Under the pieces are notes generated by a model that did no database searches, was not told the origin of the DNA, and saw only the letters and a list, made by a program, of their open reading frames with translations. Positions 16,431 through 25,168 of a stretch of 64,000 bases of DNA are shown here, piece by piece; positions within the stretch are counted from its first letter, which is position 1, and each line of letters starts with the position of its first letter. This DNA is from Pseudotabrizicola sp. (GTDB lineage: Bacteria; Pseudomonadota; Alphaproteobacteria; Rhodobacterales; Rhodobacteraceae): assembly GCF_030684215.1 (NCBI RefSeq), contig NZ_JAUXOV010000078.1, positions 1-64,000 on the forward strand, read 5' to 3'. The translations under genes and the position numbers were made by a program.

Positions 16431-16844
16431 TCAGACCCCGACTTCCGGCCCGGCGCAGGCCAGAGGATCGGGTGATTGCGCAACCTCGGACAATTCCGCG
16501 CCAGAGCCGTCACCGATGAACAGCCCCGTCAGCCTCCCGTCTTGCCGCCAGAAATTCCAGCATTGCGGGGTCTGGTCGTAATCGTAGACAAAGCAGATCA
16601 GCCCGGCCTCTTCATACCAGGATCCGTCGCGGCAGATATCACCCTTGAACGCCCAGCGAACCGCGCGGCCGGGCAGATATTGCTCGGCCCCGTAAACTTC
16701 GCCCATCTGGCTGAAGGTCAGGGTCTTGCCGGTGGTATAGGCCTCGAACTCTGCCCCAGTCATCGGCACGGGAGGTTCCGCGGCGGCTAGGGCTGCCGGC
16801 AGAATGGCAAAGCACAGGGCGATCTGGTGGGCAAGGCGGCGCAT
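16431..16844 (-). CDS. Periplasmic protein of unknown function
   Basis: 137 residues. A signal peptide (residues 1-21, IALCFAILPAALAAAE) is followed by a compact domain containing FEAYTTGKTLTFSQMGEVYGAEQYL, WAFKGDICRDGSWYEEAGLICFVYD, QCWNFW. The pattern, with two cysteines in G-x-C..I-C-F and Trp-rich sequence, recurs in small alphaproteobacterial periplasmic proteins without a known function. The third cysteine (QCWNFW) and the last one could form a disulfide. The gene is alone between the repeat region and the AlkB-like gene. Confidence 0.75.
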   Translation of the reverse strand: MRRLAHQIALCFAILPAALAAAEPPVPMTGAEFEAYTTGKTLTFSQMGEVYGAEQYLPGRAVRWAFKGDICRDGSWYEEAGLICFVYDYDQTPQCWNFWRQDGRLTGLFIGDGSGAELSEVAQSPDPLACAGPEVGV

Positions 16845-16914
16845 TGCGATGATCTCCGGTCACGAACAACCCAAGGTCGCATGGAGCGCGCCACATTGCC
16901 AGTGACAAGCACCG

Positions 16915-17973
16915 TCACTGCGCGGGAACTTGCGCGTGTTGGCTTTGCCAATGGGCCAAATGCGGGCGCATCCGGCGCTTCCACAGTCGCGGCACCATTG
17001 CCAGCGCACAGGCCAGCGGAAGCGGCCATGGCAGCAGCGGCGCGTCTTTGGTCAGCCGCAGGGCAGGGTAGGGCCGTGACGGATGGGCATGGTGGTCGGA
17101 ATGGCGCGGCGCGTTCAGCATCAGCGCCGATGAAAACCAATGAGGCGTGTTCCACGAATGGCGCGCACCAACCGGTTCATAGCGGCCATCGGGCAGCCGC
17201 GCGCGGGCCAGCCCGTAATGCTGCACATAGTCGCCCAGCAGTTGCTGCATCTGCGCATGAGCCGACAGCAACAGCCAGATCAGTGCGCCAACCGGCCCTC
17301 CGATGATCGCGGCAAGTCCAAGGCAGGCCACCCCGATCCCCAGATACCACGCATAGGGATGCGCCCCCGCGGCTCTCTTGCGTCGGGCACGCAGCGCATC
17401 TTCTGCCGCTTTGCCTGCCCTGAACCCGCCGATCCAGGCGCGCGGCGCAAAGCGCCAGAAGCTCTCTCCCGCCCGCGCCGTATTGGGGTCATCGGGTGTC
17501 GCCACCGCCGTATGATGCACCAGCCGGTGCGCCGAGGCATGATGGCCAAACAGCATCATCGAATAGACCAGCACCCCCAGCCGATACAGTCCCCGGCCAG
17601 AGCGGTGGATCAGCTCATGTGCGGCGGGGTGGCCGACATGGCCAAGGAAATAGCTGGTACCAAAGAACAAAAGCACTTTCTCGCCCAAACGCAGGTGGTC
17701 CGACGTGATGCCCCAGACCGCCAGTGGCATCAGCGCCACCACCGCCAGCCCAACCGCTACCAGCACCGCATCAGCGGCAGGAAACTCCGCCCCCTCAGGC
17801 GCGTTTCCGGCGACATAAGGGATCAGCTGATCTAGCACGATCACCAGCAGCACCATGTACAGGAACCCGGCCCAAAGCCACGTGCCCCCGGCCCAGACAC
17901 CAAAGGCGATTAACCCCACCGGAGACAGGGCGGCGATGGCAAAGACAGGCATGGGAAGCGGTCGGTCACTCAT
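16915..17973 (-). CDS. AlkB-like integral membrane di-iron alkane monooxygenase
   Basis: 352 residues, somewhat short for AlkB (~400). Several membrane helices are visible, with the His clusters of the family: HELIHR, HHASAHRLVHH followed by TAVATPDDPNTARAGESFWRF, and LNAPRHSDHHAHPSRPYP. The segment after the second cluster matches the hallmark of AlkB and xylene monooxygenases rather than generic desaturases. It probably hydroxylates a terminal alkyl carbon, needing rubredoxin or ferredoxin, none of which is adjacent. Start MSDRPLPMPVF is chosen by the end of similarity. The gene is divergent from ftsY. Confidence 0.85.
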   Translation of the reverse strand: MSDRPLPMPVFAIAALSPVGLIAFGVWAGGTWLWAGFLYMVLLVIVLDQLIPYVAGNAPEGAEFPAADAVLVAVGLAVVALMPLAVWGITSDHLRLGEKVLLFFGTSYFLGHVGHPAAHELIHRSGRGLYRLGVLVYSMMLFGHHASAHRLVHHTAVATPDDPNTARAGESFWRFAPRAWIGGFRAGKAAEDALRARRKRAAGAHPYAWYLGIGVACLGLAAIIGGPVGALIWLLLSAHAQMQQLLGDYVQHYGLARARLPDGRYEPVGARHSWNTPHWFSSALMLNAPRHSDHHAHPSRPYPALRLTKDAPLLPWPLPLACALAMVPRLWKRRMRPHLAHWQSQHAQVPAQ

Positions 17974-18137
17974 GCGCCTGTCTTTAGCACAGGATTTCGG
18001 CCTTTCCATGGCGTCACAGGCGCACAGGTCCGGCAATTTCCGCGCTCTTTGCCTGACCAATCCGTCGCCTGACCTTTTCTAACCGACGCTTTGGGCTTAG
18101 GTGTCGGGAAATGCGCCGTCACAGGACCGAGGCCCCA

Positions 18138-19166
18138 ATGTCATTCTTCAAAAAACTGCGTGACAAGATGTTCCGCTCGTCCGACAAGATCGGTGAGGGG
18201 CTTAACGCGCTGGTATCAGACAGCCCGGTGCAGGATCAGGCGACGCGCAGCGTGGCCCCACTCCCAGAGGCCGAAGCCGCAAAGCCGGGCCTGCTGGACC
18301 GTCTGTTTGGTGGCCCCGAAGCTGAAGAGCCGCGCCGCGAGTTGGATGACGCCATGCTCGAAAGCCTGGAAGATGTGCTGATTCAGGCCGATATGGGCGT
18401 CGATACCGCGCTCAGGGTCAGCGCCAATATCGCCGAAGGCCGCTATGGCAAGAAGATCTCGGCCAGTGAATTGCGCCGCGCCCTGGCAACCGAAGTGGCC
18501 CGGATCATGACCCCAGTGGCCCGCCCGCTGCCCCTATATCCGACCAAACCGCAGGTGGTACTGGTGGTCGGCGTGAACGGATCAGGCAAGACCACAACGA
18601 TCGGCAAGCTGGCAAGCCAGTTCAAGGCCGCCGGAAAATCGGTGGTGATCGCCGCAGGCGACACCTTTCGCGCGGCGGCGGTCGAACAGCTGCAAGTCTG
18701 GGGCAGCCGCGCCGGCGTGCCGGTCATGACCGCGCCCGAAGGGTCAGATCCGGCCAGCCTTGCCTTTGATGCCTTCACAAAAGCCCGTGCCGATGGCGCC
18801 GACCTTCTGATGATCGACACTGCAGGCCGGTTGCAAAACCGCGCCGACTTGATGGAAGAACTGGCCAAGATCGTGCGCGTCCTGCGCAAGGTCGACCCAA
18901 CCGCCCCACACAACACACTTTTGGTTCTGGATGCCACCACGGGCCAGAACGCCATCGCGCAGGTCGAGATCTTCCGCAAAATCGCCAATGTGTCGGGCCT
19001 TGTGATGACCAAACTCGATGGCACCGCCAAAGGTGGCGTGCTTGTCTCACTTGCCGATAAATTCGGACTACCGATCCATGCCATCGGGGTCGGCGAACAG
19101 ATCGACGATCTCGCCCCCTTTGACCCCGAGGATTTCGCCCGCGCCCTTGTCGGCCTCGACAGCTGA
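18138..19166 (+). CDS. ftsY: Signal recognition particle receptor FtsY
   Basis: 342 residues. A short charged N-terminal region (about 1-60) replaces the long acidic A domain of enterics, as is usual in alphaproteobacteria. NG domain: GVNGSGKTTTIGKLA (G1), AAGDTFRAAAVEQL, DTAGRLQNRADLM, TKLDGTAKGGVLVS, FGLPIHAIGVGEQIDDLAPF. It is the membrane receptor that docks SRP-ribosome complexes. Start MSFFKKLRDKM is chosen because it begins the amphipathic targeting helix. The DMT exporter and ispZ follow on the same strand. Confidence 0.96.
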   Translation: MSFFKKLRDKMFRSSDKIGEGLNALVSDSPVQDQATRSVAPLPEAEAAKPGLLDRLFGGPEAEEPRRELDDAMLESLEDVLIQADMGVDTALRVSANIAEGRYGKKISASELRRALATEVARIMTPVARPLPLYPTKPQVVLVVGVNGSGKTTTIGKLASQFKAAGKSVVIAAGDTFRAAAVEQLQVWGSRAGVPVMTAPEGSDPASLAFDAFTKARADGADLLMIDTAGRLQNRADLMEELAKIVRVLRKVDPTAPHNTLLVLDATTGQNAIAQVEIFRKIANVSGLVMTKLDGTAKGGVLVSLADKFGLPIHAIGVGEQIDDLAPFDPEDFARALVGLDS

Positions 19167-19181
19167 CACCGCGCCTTTTCA

Positions 19182-19203
19182 TTTTCTGTTCTTAAATATC
19201 CCA
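19182..19203 (+). repeat. Dispersed intergenic element, family A, copy 2
   Basis: TTTTCTGTTCTTAAATATCC lies 15 bases after ftsY and is followed by the hairpin at 19211-19231. Confidence 0.6.
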
Positions 19204-19210
19204 CGGGGGT

Positions 19211-19231
19211 CCGGGGGTGTGAAACCCCCGG
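19211..19231 (+). terminator. GC hairpin after ftsY
   Basis: CCGGGGGT and ACCCCCGG form an 8-bp stem around GTGAA. No T-run follows, so it is at best a weak intrinsic terminator or mRNA 3' stabiliser. Confidence 0.4.
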
Positions 19232-19261
19232 CGGCCTGCCCCGAAAGCCCACGGTCAAAGC

Positions 19262-20167
19262 ATGTCACACTGGCTCATCTCTCTCGAAGGCACCCCCGAA
19301 GGCGCCCGCCTCGCGCTGATCCTCGCGCTTACCTCGGCCTTTGCACATGCGATTTTCGGGGCTTTGCAGAAGGGCCGGCATGATCCGTGGGTCACGCGCG
19401 GGTCGATTGATCTGTGGATCGCGGTGTTCTCGGCGCCTGTGGCGTTGTTTGTGGTGCCTTGGCCGCAGGGGTTTGAATGGCTGGTGCTTTTGGGTGCGCT
19501 GGGCATTCATTTCGCCTATAAGCTGACGATGGCGCTTGCCTATGAGCGCGCAGCCTTCACCGTGGTCTATCCGGTGGTGCGCGGCACCGGGCCCTTGGCG
19601 ACGCTGGCTTTTGCCGCGATTTTTCTGGGCGAGGGCTACGGCGCGCTGCAATGGCTGGGGGTGGCGATCTTGTCGGCATCGATTCTGGCGCTGGCGGCGT
19701 TGAACCTGCGCGGGGGGCTGGTGGCGCGCGGAGCGCTCAAGGCGGGGTTGGCCTGGGCCTTTGCGGGCGGGCTTCTGGTGGCGGTCTACACCACCTACGA
19801 CGCCTGGGGCATTCGCTTGACCCCGGACCCGTTCACCTTTTTGGCATGGTTTTTCCTGATCACGGCCATCGACTTTCCGGCGCTGGTGGCGTACCGGCTG
19901 TGGTGCGGGATTGGTGCGCCGTTGCCGGCAGCGGGGCCGCTGATCTTGCGCGGGATGATCGGGGCGTTGATCGCCTTTGTCAGTTTTGGCGGGGTCATGC
20001 TGGCCACACGTCTGGGTAAAGTGGGTGAGGTTGCGGCTTTGCGCGAAACCTCTACGGTGTTTGCCGCAATCATCGGCTGGGCGATACTGGGCGAAAAAGT
20101 CGGGATCTGGCGTGCGGCTTTGATGGCAGTCGTGGCAGGCGGAGCAATCATGGTGCAAGCGGGGTAA
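19262..20167 (+). CDS. EamA/DMT family membrane transporter
   Basis: 301 residues with about ten hydrophobic segments in two repeats, the EamA layout. Seen: FAHAIFGALQKGRHDPW near the start, VVYPVVRGTGPLATLAFAAIFLGE in the first repeat, LRETSTVFAAIIGWAILGEKVG in the second. Such proteins export metabolites or amino acids; the substrate cannot be predicted. It sits between ftsY and ispZ and ends two bases before the ispZ ATG, so the pair is translationally linked. Confidence 0.86.
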   Translation: MSHWLISLEGTPEGARLALILALTSAFAHAIFGALQKGRHDPWVTRGSIDLWIAVFSAPVALFVVPWPQGFEWLVLLGALGIHFAYKLTMALAYERAAFTVVYPVVRGTGPLATLAFAAIFLGEGYGALQWLGVAILSASILALAALNLRGGLVARGALKAGLAWAFAGGLLVAVYTTYDAWGIRLTPDPFTFLAWFFLITAIDFPALVAYRLWCGIGAPLPAAGPLILRGMIGALIAFVSFGGVMLATRLGKVGEVAALRETSTVFAAIIGWAILGEKVGIWRAALMAVVAGGAIMVQAG

Positions 20168-20169
20168 AG

Positions 20170-20781
20170 ATGGCAGAGCGCAAGATCAACGGTGTGTTGA
20201 AACAGGGTCTTGAACTGGGGCCAACGGTCGTATTTTTCCTGACCTATCTGAAAATCAAGGAAGACACGTTCACCGTTATGGGCACCGAGTATTCCGGGTT
20301 TATCATCGCGGCGCTGGTGTTTATCCCCATCCTTCTGGCAGCTATGGGGGTCTTGTGGTATCTGACCGGCGCGATCAGCCGGATGCAGGTGTTCACCGCA
20401 TTCATGGTGATCTTTTTTGGCGGACTGACCGCCTGGTTCAACGATGAGCGGTTTTTTAAGATGAAGACCACCATCGTTTACAGCTGTCTGGCGGGGCTTT
20501 TGGGCATCGGTCTTTTGCGTGGGCAAAGCTGGCTGCAATATGTGATGGGCGAGGTGTTGCCGATGCAGACCGAGGGCTGGATGATCCTGACCCGGCGCTT
20601 GTGTCTTATGTTTGTGGGCCTTGCGCTGGCCAATGAATTCATCTGGCGCACCATGTCTACCGACGCCTGGGTCAAGCTGGAGACATTCGCCATGCCCGCG
20701 GCGCTGATGGCGTTCTTGTGGTGGCAGATTTTTGCCTTGCAGCGGTTCCTGATCGAGCCGGAGGATGATTCCAAAGCGTAG
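20170..20781 (+). CDS. ispZ: Inner-membrane septation protein (IspZ/YciB family)
   Basis: 203 residues. KQGLELGPTVVFFLTYLK near the N-terminus and GGLTAWFNDERFFKMKTTIVYS are characteristic of IspZ/YciB, followed by LALANEFIWRTMSTDAWV and a final membrane helix. The family is linked to cell envelope integrity and septation. Five to six membrane helices are visible. It shares an operon with the DMT exporter; a dispersed family B element follows the stop. Confidence 0.92.
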   Translation: MAERKINGVLKQGLELGPTVVFFLTYLKIKEDTFTVMGTEYSGFIIAALVFIPILLAAMGVLWYLTGAISRMQVFTAFMVIFFGGLTAWFNDERFFKMKTTIVYSCLAGLLGIGLLRGQSWLQYVMGEVLPMQTEGWMILTRRLCLMFVGLALANEFIWRTMSTDAWVKLETFAMPAALMAFLWWQIFALQRFLIEPEDDSKA

Positions 20782-20808
20782 TGCCATGGGCGGGGTGAAT
20801 GCGCTCCG

Positions 20809-20834
20809 CGCGGGAGTATTTAGAAAGCAGCAAT
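20809..20834 (+). repeat. Dispersed intergenic element, family B, after ispZ
   Basis: Contains CGCGGGAGTATTTAG directly followed by AAAGCAGCAA. The same arrangement occurs at 16241-16264, 16359-16385 (inverted) and 44927-44952 (inverted). Confidence 0.6.
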
Positions 20835-20902
20835 GCATGGCTGCGCGGCAATTGCGGGCGGGCCGAAGGGCGTTGACCGGAGGCTGGCAAAGGCGTATGC
20901 CG

Positions 20903-20960
20903 CGTTTTGTGGTGCTTTGTTACCGGATTGCGGGCCACGTTAAACATTCCGCTAAAAGGT
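20903..20960 (+). promoter_or_regulatory. SAM-II riboswitch upstream of metZ
   Basis: The conserved SAM-II (metA motif) features are in order: GTGGTGCTTTG, ACCGGATTGCGGG, CCACGTTAAACA, then CGCTAAAAGG. GTGG (20909-20912) pairs with CCAC (20935-20938) as P1, and the 3' part closes the pseudoknot. SAM-II binds S-adenosylmethionine and lowers expression of methionine synthesis genes. It is 65 bases from the metZ start, with an intrinsic terminator between them. Confidence 0.88.
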
Positions 20961-20970
20961 CTTGGGTTGA

Positions 20971-21008
20971 AACCCCGAAGCCTTTGCCGGTTTCGGGGTT
21001 TTATTTTT
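20971..21008 (+). terminator. Intrinsic terminator between SAM-II riboswitch and metZ
   Basis: AACCCCGAA (20971-20979) pairs with TTCGGGGTT (20992-21000), followed by TTATTTTT. GGGTTGAAACCCC just upstream offers a competing pairing, so SAM binding may act through transcription attenuation. Confidence 0.75.
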
Positions 21009-21024
21009 GCCGACAGGTGACGCA

Positions 21025-22206
21025 ATGTCAGAGACTTGGAAAACGCGCACGAAACTGGTGCATGAGGGCAGCCGCCGCAGCCAGTATGGCGAGATGGCCG
21101 AAGCAATTTTCCTGACCCAAGGGTTTGTTTATCCCACCGCCGAGGCCGCCGAGGCGCGCTTTGTGCAGGCCGGGGCGGATGAGTTCATCTATGCCCGCTA
21201 TGGCAACCCCACCACGCGGATGTTCGAAGAACGCATTGCAGCACTTGAGGGCACCGAGGATGCCTTTGCGACCGCCTCTGGCATGGCGGCGGTGTCGGGC
21301 GCACTGACGGCGATGTTGCGGGCGGGGGATCACGTGGTATCTGCCCGCGCGCTGTTCGGGTCTTGCCTGTATGTGCTGGAGGAGGTTCTGACCCGGTTTG
21401 GCGTGCACGTCACCTTTGTCGATGGGGCCGATCTGGACCAATGGCGCGCAGCGGTGACGCCGGGCACCAAGGCGGTGTTCTTCGAGTCGATGTCGAACCC
21501 GACGCTGGAGCTGGTCGATATCCGCGCTGTGTCAGAGATTGCCCATGCCGCGGGGGCTTTGGTGGTGGTCGACAACGTGTTCGCCACGCCGATTTTCTCG
21601 CGTGCGGTGGATCAGGGCGCCGATGTGATCGTGTATTCCACCACCAAACATATCGACGGGCAGGGCCGCGCGCTGGGTGGCGTGGTTTGTGGCACGACCG
21701 AGTTTATCCGCAAGACGCTGGAGCCGTATATGAAGCATACGGGGGGCAGCATGTCGCCGTTTACCAGTTGGATCATGCTGAACGGCATGGCCACGCTGGA
21801 TTTACGGTGCCGCGCGATGGCGGAGTCGGCTTTGACGATCGCGACCGCGTTGCAGGGCCATCCCAAGCTGAGCCGGGTGATCTTTCCGGGATTGGAAAGT
21901 CATCCGCAACACGGTCTGTGCATGGATCAGATGGGGTCGGGCGGCACATTGGTAACGTTTGACATCGCGGCGGGCAAAGAGGCGGCGTTCCGATTTATGA
22001 ACGCTTTGCAGATCACCAAGATTTCCAACAATCTGGGCGATGCCAAGACCATTGCGACACATCCGGCCACAACCACACACCAGCGCCTGCCGCAGGATCA
22101 GAAGGACGCGCTTGGCATCACGCCGGGGCTGATCCGGCTGTCTGTCGGGCTTGAGGATGCGGATGACCTGATCGCCGATCTGCTCGGCGCATTGGATGAC
22201 GCCTGA
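21025..22206 (+). CDS. metZ: O-succinylhomoserine sulfhydrylase
   Basis: 393 residues of the Cys/Met metabolism PLP family. Motifs: YARYGNPTTRMFEERIAALE, ATASGMAAVSGAL, ESMSNPTLELVDI, VVDNVFATPIFSRA and the PLP lysine in VYSTTKHIDGQGRALGG. It makes homocysteine from activated homoserine and sulfide. O-succinylhomoserine sulfhydrylase is the best fit for the alphaproteobacterial enzyme, but acyl preference cannot be read directly. Start MSETWKTRTK matches the family. Control by the SAM-II riboswitch supports a methionine role. Confidence 0.92.
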   Translation: MSETWKTRTKLVHEGSRRSQYGEMAEAIFLTQGFVYPTAEAAEARFVQAGADEFIYARYGNPTTRMFEERIAALEGTEDAFATASGMAAVSGALTAMLRAGDHVVSARALFGSCLYVLEEVLTRFGVHVTFVDGADLDQWRAAVTPGTKAVFFESMSNPTLELVDIRAVSEIAHAAGALVVVDNVFATPIFSRAVDQGADVIVYSTTKHIDGQGRALGGVVCGTTEFIRKTLEPYMKHTGGSMSPFTSWIMLNGMATLDLRCRAMAESALTIATALQGHPKLSRVIFPGLESHPQHGLCMDQMGSGGTLVTFDIAAGKEAAFRFMNALQITKISNNLGDAKTIATHPATTTHQRLPQDQKDALGITPGLIRLSVGLEDADDLIADLLGALDDA

Positions 22207-22270
22207 GCCTTGTCTGGGCGGCCGCCCCCCCTATATCTGGGGTCGGCCCAAAGGTCTCCGCGCAAGGGCG

Positions 22271-22328
22271 GATGCAAAATCTGCATCATCTTCGCGCTGA
22301 CCAATGATCCGGCGAAGGCTTGCCTTCG
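22271..22328. promoter_or_regulatory. Inverted repeats in the folE2 upstream region
   Basis: GATGCA-AAATC-TGCATC (22271-22287) and CGAAGG-CTTG-CCTTCG (22313-22328), followed by a TTGACA hexamer at 22338. folE2 is often under zinc (Zur) control, but neither repeat matches a Zur box that I can recognise. Confidence 0.3.
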
Positions 22329-22390
22329 TATAACCTGTTGACATTGACGGCCTGGGTACTGCCCGGCCCGAACCGGAAGGACCGATCTTC

Positions 22391-23479
22391 ATGAACATCC
22401 ACACCCCCGAGATTGACCGCAAGCCAAGCCGCACCGAAGCCGAAGCGGCACTGGCCTTGCTGCGGCAATGGGCAACCAAATCATCGGATGACGAGATTGC
22501 CACGCTGGAACCGGTCGTGGGTTATCTGTTGCCGGATCAAGGCGCACCTGCGCTGAGCCGCATCTATCCGCTGGGGTTTGAGGTAACAGACGCCTACAAG
22601 GCCAGCCTGCCCGATCTGCAAAACGGGCCAAGCAGCCTGATCCGGGGCGCGAAGGCCCGGATTCAGCATGTGGGGATTTCCAATTTCCGTCTGCCGATCC
22701 GCTACAAGACCCGCGACGGCGCACCCGTGATGCTGGAAACCAGCGTGACCGGGACGGTCAGCCTTGAGGCCGACAAGAAGGGCATCAACATGAGCCGCAT
22801 CATGCGGTCGTTCTATGCCCATGCCGACAGCACTTTTGGTTTTGCGGTGATTGAGGCGGCGCTCGATGACTACAAGGCCGATCTGGGCAGCTATGACGCA
22901 CGCATTCAGTTGCGCTTTTCCTATCCGGTAAAGGTGCAGTCGCTGCGCTCGGGCCTGTCGGGCTGGCAGTACTACGATGTGGCGTTTGAGCTGGTCGAGG
23001 CGGCCGGCGTGCGCAAAAAGATCGTGCATCTGGATTATGTGTATTCCAGCACTTGCCCGTGTAGCCTGGAACTGTCGGAACATGCCCGGTCGGTGCGTGG
23101 GCAGTTGGCGACGCCGCATTCGCAGCGCTCTGTCGCGCGCATTTCCGTTGAGGTGCTGGATGATCAGCTGTCAGTTGAAGATCTGATCGAGGCCGCACGG
23201 GCAGGGGTCGTGACAGAAACCCAGGTCATGGTAAAACGTGAGGATGAACAGGCATTCGCCGAGCTGAACGCCGCCAATCCGATTTTTGTCGAAGACGCTG
23301 CCCGTTCGTTCTGTGCGGTGTTGATGCGTGACCCGCGGATCGGTGATTTCCGGGTTCTGGCCAGCCATCAGGAAAGCCTGCACAGCCATGATGCGGTCAG
23401 CCTGCTGACCGAAGGCCCGACATTCGCGCAAGACAGCCTTGACCCGCGCCTGTTCCAGACGCTGTTCCATATCGGCTAG
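22391..23479 (+). CDS. folE2: GTP cyclohydrolase IB (FolE2)
   Basis: 362 residues. Family motifs: ARIQHVGISNFRLPI, SVTGTVSLEADKKGINMSR, and the metal cysteine segment YSSTCPCSLELSEHA. It converts GTP to dihydroneopterin triphosphate, the first step of folate (and queuosine) synthesis, and can use metals other than zinc. GGAAGGA precedes the ATG. folB and folP in this window supply later folate steps. No folE (type IA) is visible here. Confidence 0.95.
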   Translation: MNIHTPEIDRKPSRTEAEAALALLRQWATKSSDDEIATLEPVVGYLLPDQGAPALSRIYPLGFEVTDAYKASLPDLQNGPSSLIRGAKARIQHVGISNFRLPIRYKTRDGAPVMLETSVTGTVSLEADKKGINMSRIMRSFYAHADSTFGFAVIEAALDDYKADLGSYDARIQLRFSYPVKVQSLRSGLSGWQYYDVAFELVEAAGVRKKIVHLDYVYSSTCPCSLELSEHARSVRGQLATPHSQRSVARISVEVLDDQLSVEDLIEAARAGVVTETQVMVKREDEQAFAELNAANPIFVEDAARSFCAVLMRDPRIGDFRVLASHQESLHSHDAVSLLTEGPTFAQDSLDPRLFQTLFHIG

Positions 23480-23577
23480 CCGCGCGCGGCGCAGGTTGTG
23501 GCTTTGGCGTCGTTGCCAAGTCCGCTTCGCGGCACACCCGATTGACTTGGACGCAGGGCTTCGCCAAGGCTCACGGC

Positions 23578-25026
23578 ATGATTGATGTGCGACCCGTGAC
23601 CTATGTGATCGGCCTTCTGGTGGCAGCCATGGGGATATTCATGCTGTTCCCGCTGGCGCTTGATCACGCGGCAGGCAATCCGAACTGGCGGGCGTTTCTG
23701 CAGGCATCTGTCCTGTGCCTTGTGGCCGGGGGGGCTACCGCGCTGGCCTCGGCAAATGGCGCGGGCGGTGGAATGACATTGCAGCAGATCTTTTTGCTGA
23801 CCACCGGGGTCTGGGTCGCCATGCCCGCCTTTGGCGCCTTGCCGCTGATTCTGGGTGCGCCCGGTCTTCCCGTTATTGATGCCTTGTTCGAGTCGGTATC
23901 GGGCATGACCACAACCGGCACGACGGTGATCGTTGGCATTGACGCGCTGCCTTTGGGGGCGAACCTGTGGCGCGGTATCCTGCAATGGCTGGGCGGGCTT
24001 GGCATCGTGATCGTGGCGCTTCTGTTCCTGCCGGTGATGAAGGTTGGCGGGATGCAGTTCTTCCGCTCCGAAGGGTTCGACACGCTGGGTAAGGTCTTGC
24101 CGCGCGCGCTCGATATCTCGTCGGCGCTGATCCAGATCTATGTCTGGCTGACAGTCGCCTGTGCGATGACCTATTTCGCCTTGGGGATGAGCGGCTTTGA
24201 CGCGGTGATGCATGCGCTGACCACAGTGTCGACCGGGGGCATGTCCAGCCATGACGCGTCGTTTGGTGTGTTTCAGGGGCCGCTGGAATATGCGGCGGTG
24301 GTGTTCATGGTGCTGGGCAGCTTGCCCTTCATCCGCTTTGTGCAGCTTGCCCAAGGCGTGTTTCAGCCGCTCTGGCGCGACCCGCAGGTGCGGGCCTATC
24401 TGCGCTGGAACCTTTATGCGGTGCTGGCTGTAGCCGGCTATGAGGTGCTTACCCATGATATGCCCGCAAGTCTTGTGCTGCGCGAAACCACCTTCAACAT
24501 TGTCTCGACCTTTTCCGGCACCGGGTTTTCCAGTGTGGATATGTCGGCCTGGGGTCCGTTCCCCTTTGTTGTCCTGATCATCGTCGGGCTGATCGGCGGC
24601 TGCACCTCCTCGACCGGATGTTCGGTCAAGGTGTTCCGCTACCTGATCCTGTTTGAAGCGATCAAGGTCCAGATCAAGCGCCTGCATAACCCGTCGTCGG
24701 TCAACCCGCTGCGCTATGACGGGCGCACGGTAACGCAGGATGTGGTAGATTCGGTGATCGTGTTTTTCACGCTGTTCATCCTGACCTTTGGCGTGCTGGC
24801 GGTGGCTCTTTCGCTGACCGGGCTGGAGTTCAAGACCGCCGTGACCGCCGCATGGACCAGTATTGCCAATGTCGGCCCCGTCTTCGGGCGCGAGGTGGGC
24901 AGCACCGGCGCGGTCCACGGCTTTCCCGACAGCGCTAAATCGCTGATGATGGCGGGCATGCTGGTCGGGCGGCTGGAACTGCTGTCGGTCTACGTTTTGT
25001 TTATGCGCCGCTTCTGGCAAAACTGA
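23578..25026 (+). CDS. trkH: TrkH family potassium uptake protein
   Basis: 482 residues with four membrane-pore-membrane repeats. Selectivity-filter type segments: SVSGMTTTGTTVI, TTVSTGGMSSHD, FSGTGFSSVDM, SIANVGPVFG. GGCTSSTGCSVKVFR follows the third repeat. It is the ion-conducting subunit of a Trk potassium system, normally gated by TrkA, which is not in the window. ATG 23578 is chosen; an upstream TTG at 23542 adds 12 residues without family support. It could also conduct sodium. Confidence 0.93.
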   Translation: MIDVRPVTYVIGLLVAAMGIFMLFPLALDHAAGNPNWRAFLQASVLCLVAGGATALASANGAGGGMTLQQIFLLTTGVWVAMPAFGALPLILGAPGLPVIDALFESVSGMTTTGTTVIVGIDALPLGANLWRGILQWLGGLGIVIVALLFLPVMKVGGMQFFRSEGFDTLGKVLPRALDISSALIQIYVWLTVACAMTYFALGMSGFDAVMHALTTVSTGGMSSHDASFGVFQGPLEYAAVVFMVLGSLPFIRFVQLAQGVFQPLWRDPQVRAYLRWNLYAVLAVAGYEVLTHDMPASLVLRETTFNIVSTFSGTGFSSVDMSAWGPFPFVVLIIVGLIGGCTSSTGCSVKVFRYLILFEAIKVQIKRLHNPSSVNPLRYDGRTVTQDVVDSVIVFFTLFILTFGVLAVALSLTGLEFKTAVTAAWTSIANVGPVFGREVGSTGAVHGFPDSAKSLMMAGMLVGRLELLSVYVLFMRRFWQN

Positions 25027-25060
25027 CCCCAGACCTGATCGCCCGCCCCGCCACCGGTTT

Positions 25061-25083
25061 ATTTTCTGTTCAAAAATATCCCG
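25061..25083 (+). repeat. Dispersed intergenic element, family A, copy 3
   Basis: TTTTCTGTTCAAAAATATCC is followed by G-rich sequence with GGGGGGC/GCCCCCC complementarity (25103-25119). It lies 35 bases after trkH. Confidence 0.6.
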
Positions 25084-25168
25084 GGGGGAGTCGCAACGCG
25101 ACGGGGGGCTGGCCCCCCGGCACCGCTTGACCGGGGCGCCAAAGCTTCAGGTCAGTCGGCGCGCTTGC

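Noticed and set aside
23476-25020. 514-codon minus-strand open frame
   Set aside because: Mirror of trkH, His/Arg/Gln-rich, typical shadow in high-GC DNA.
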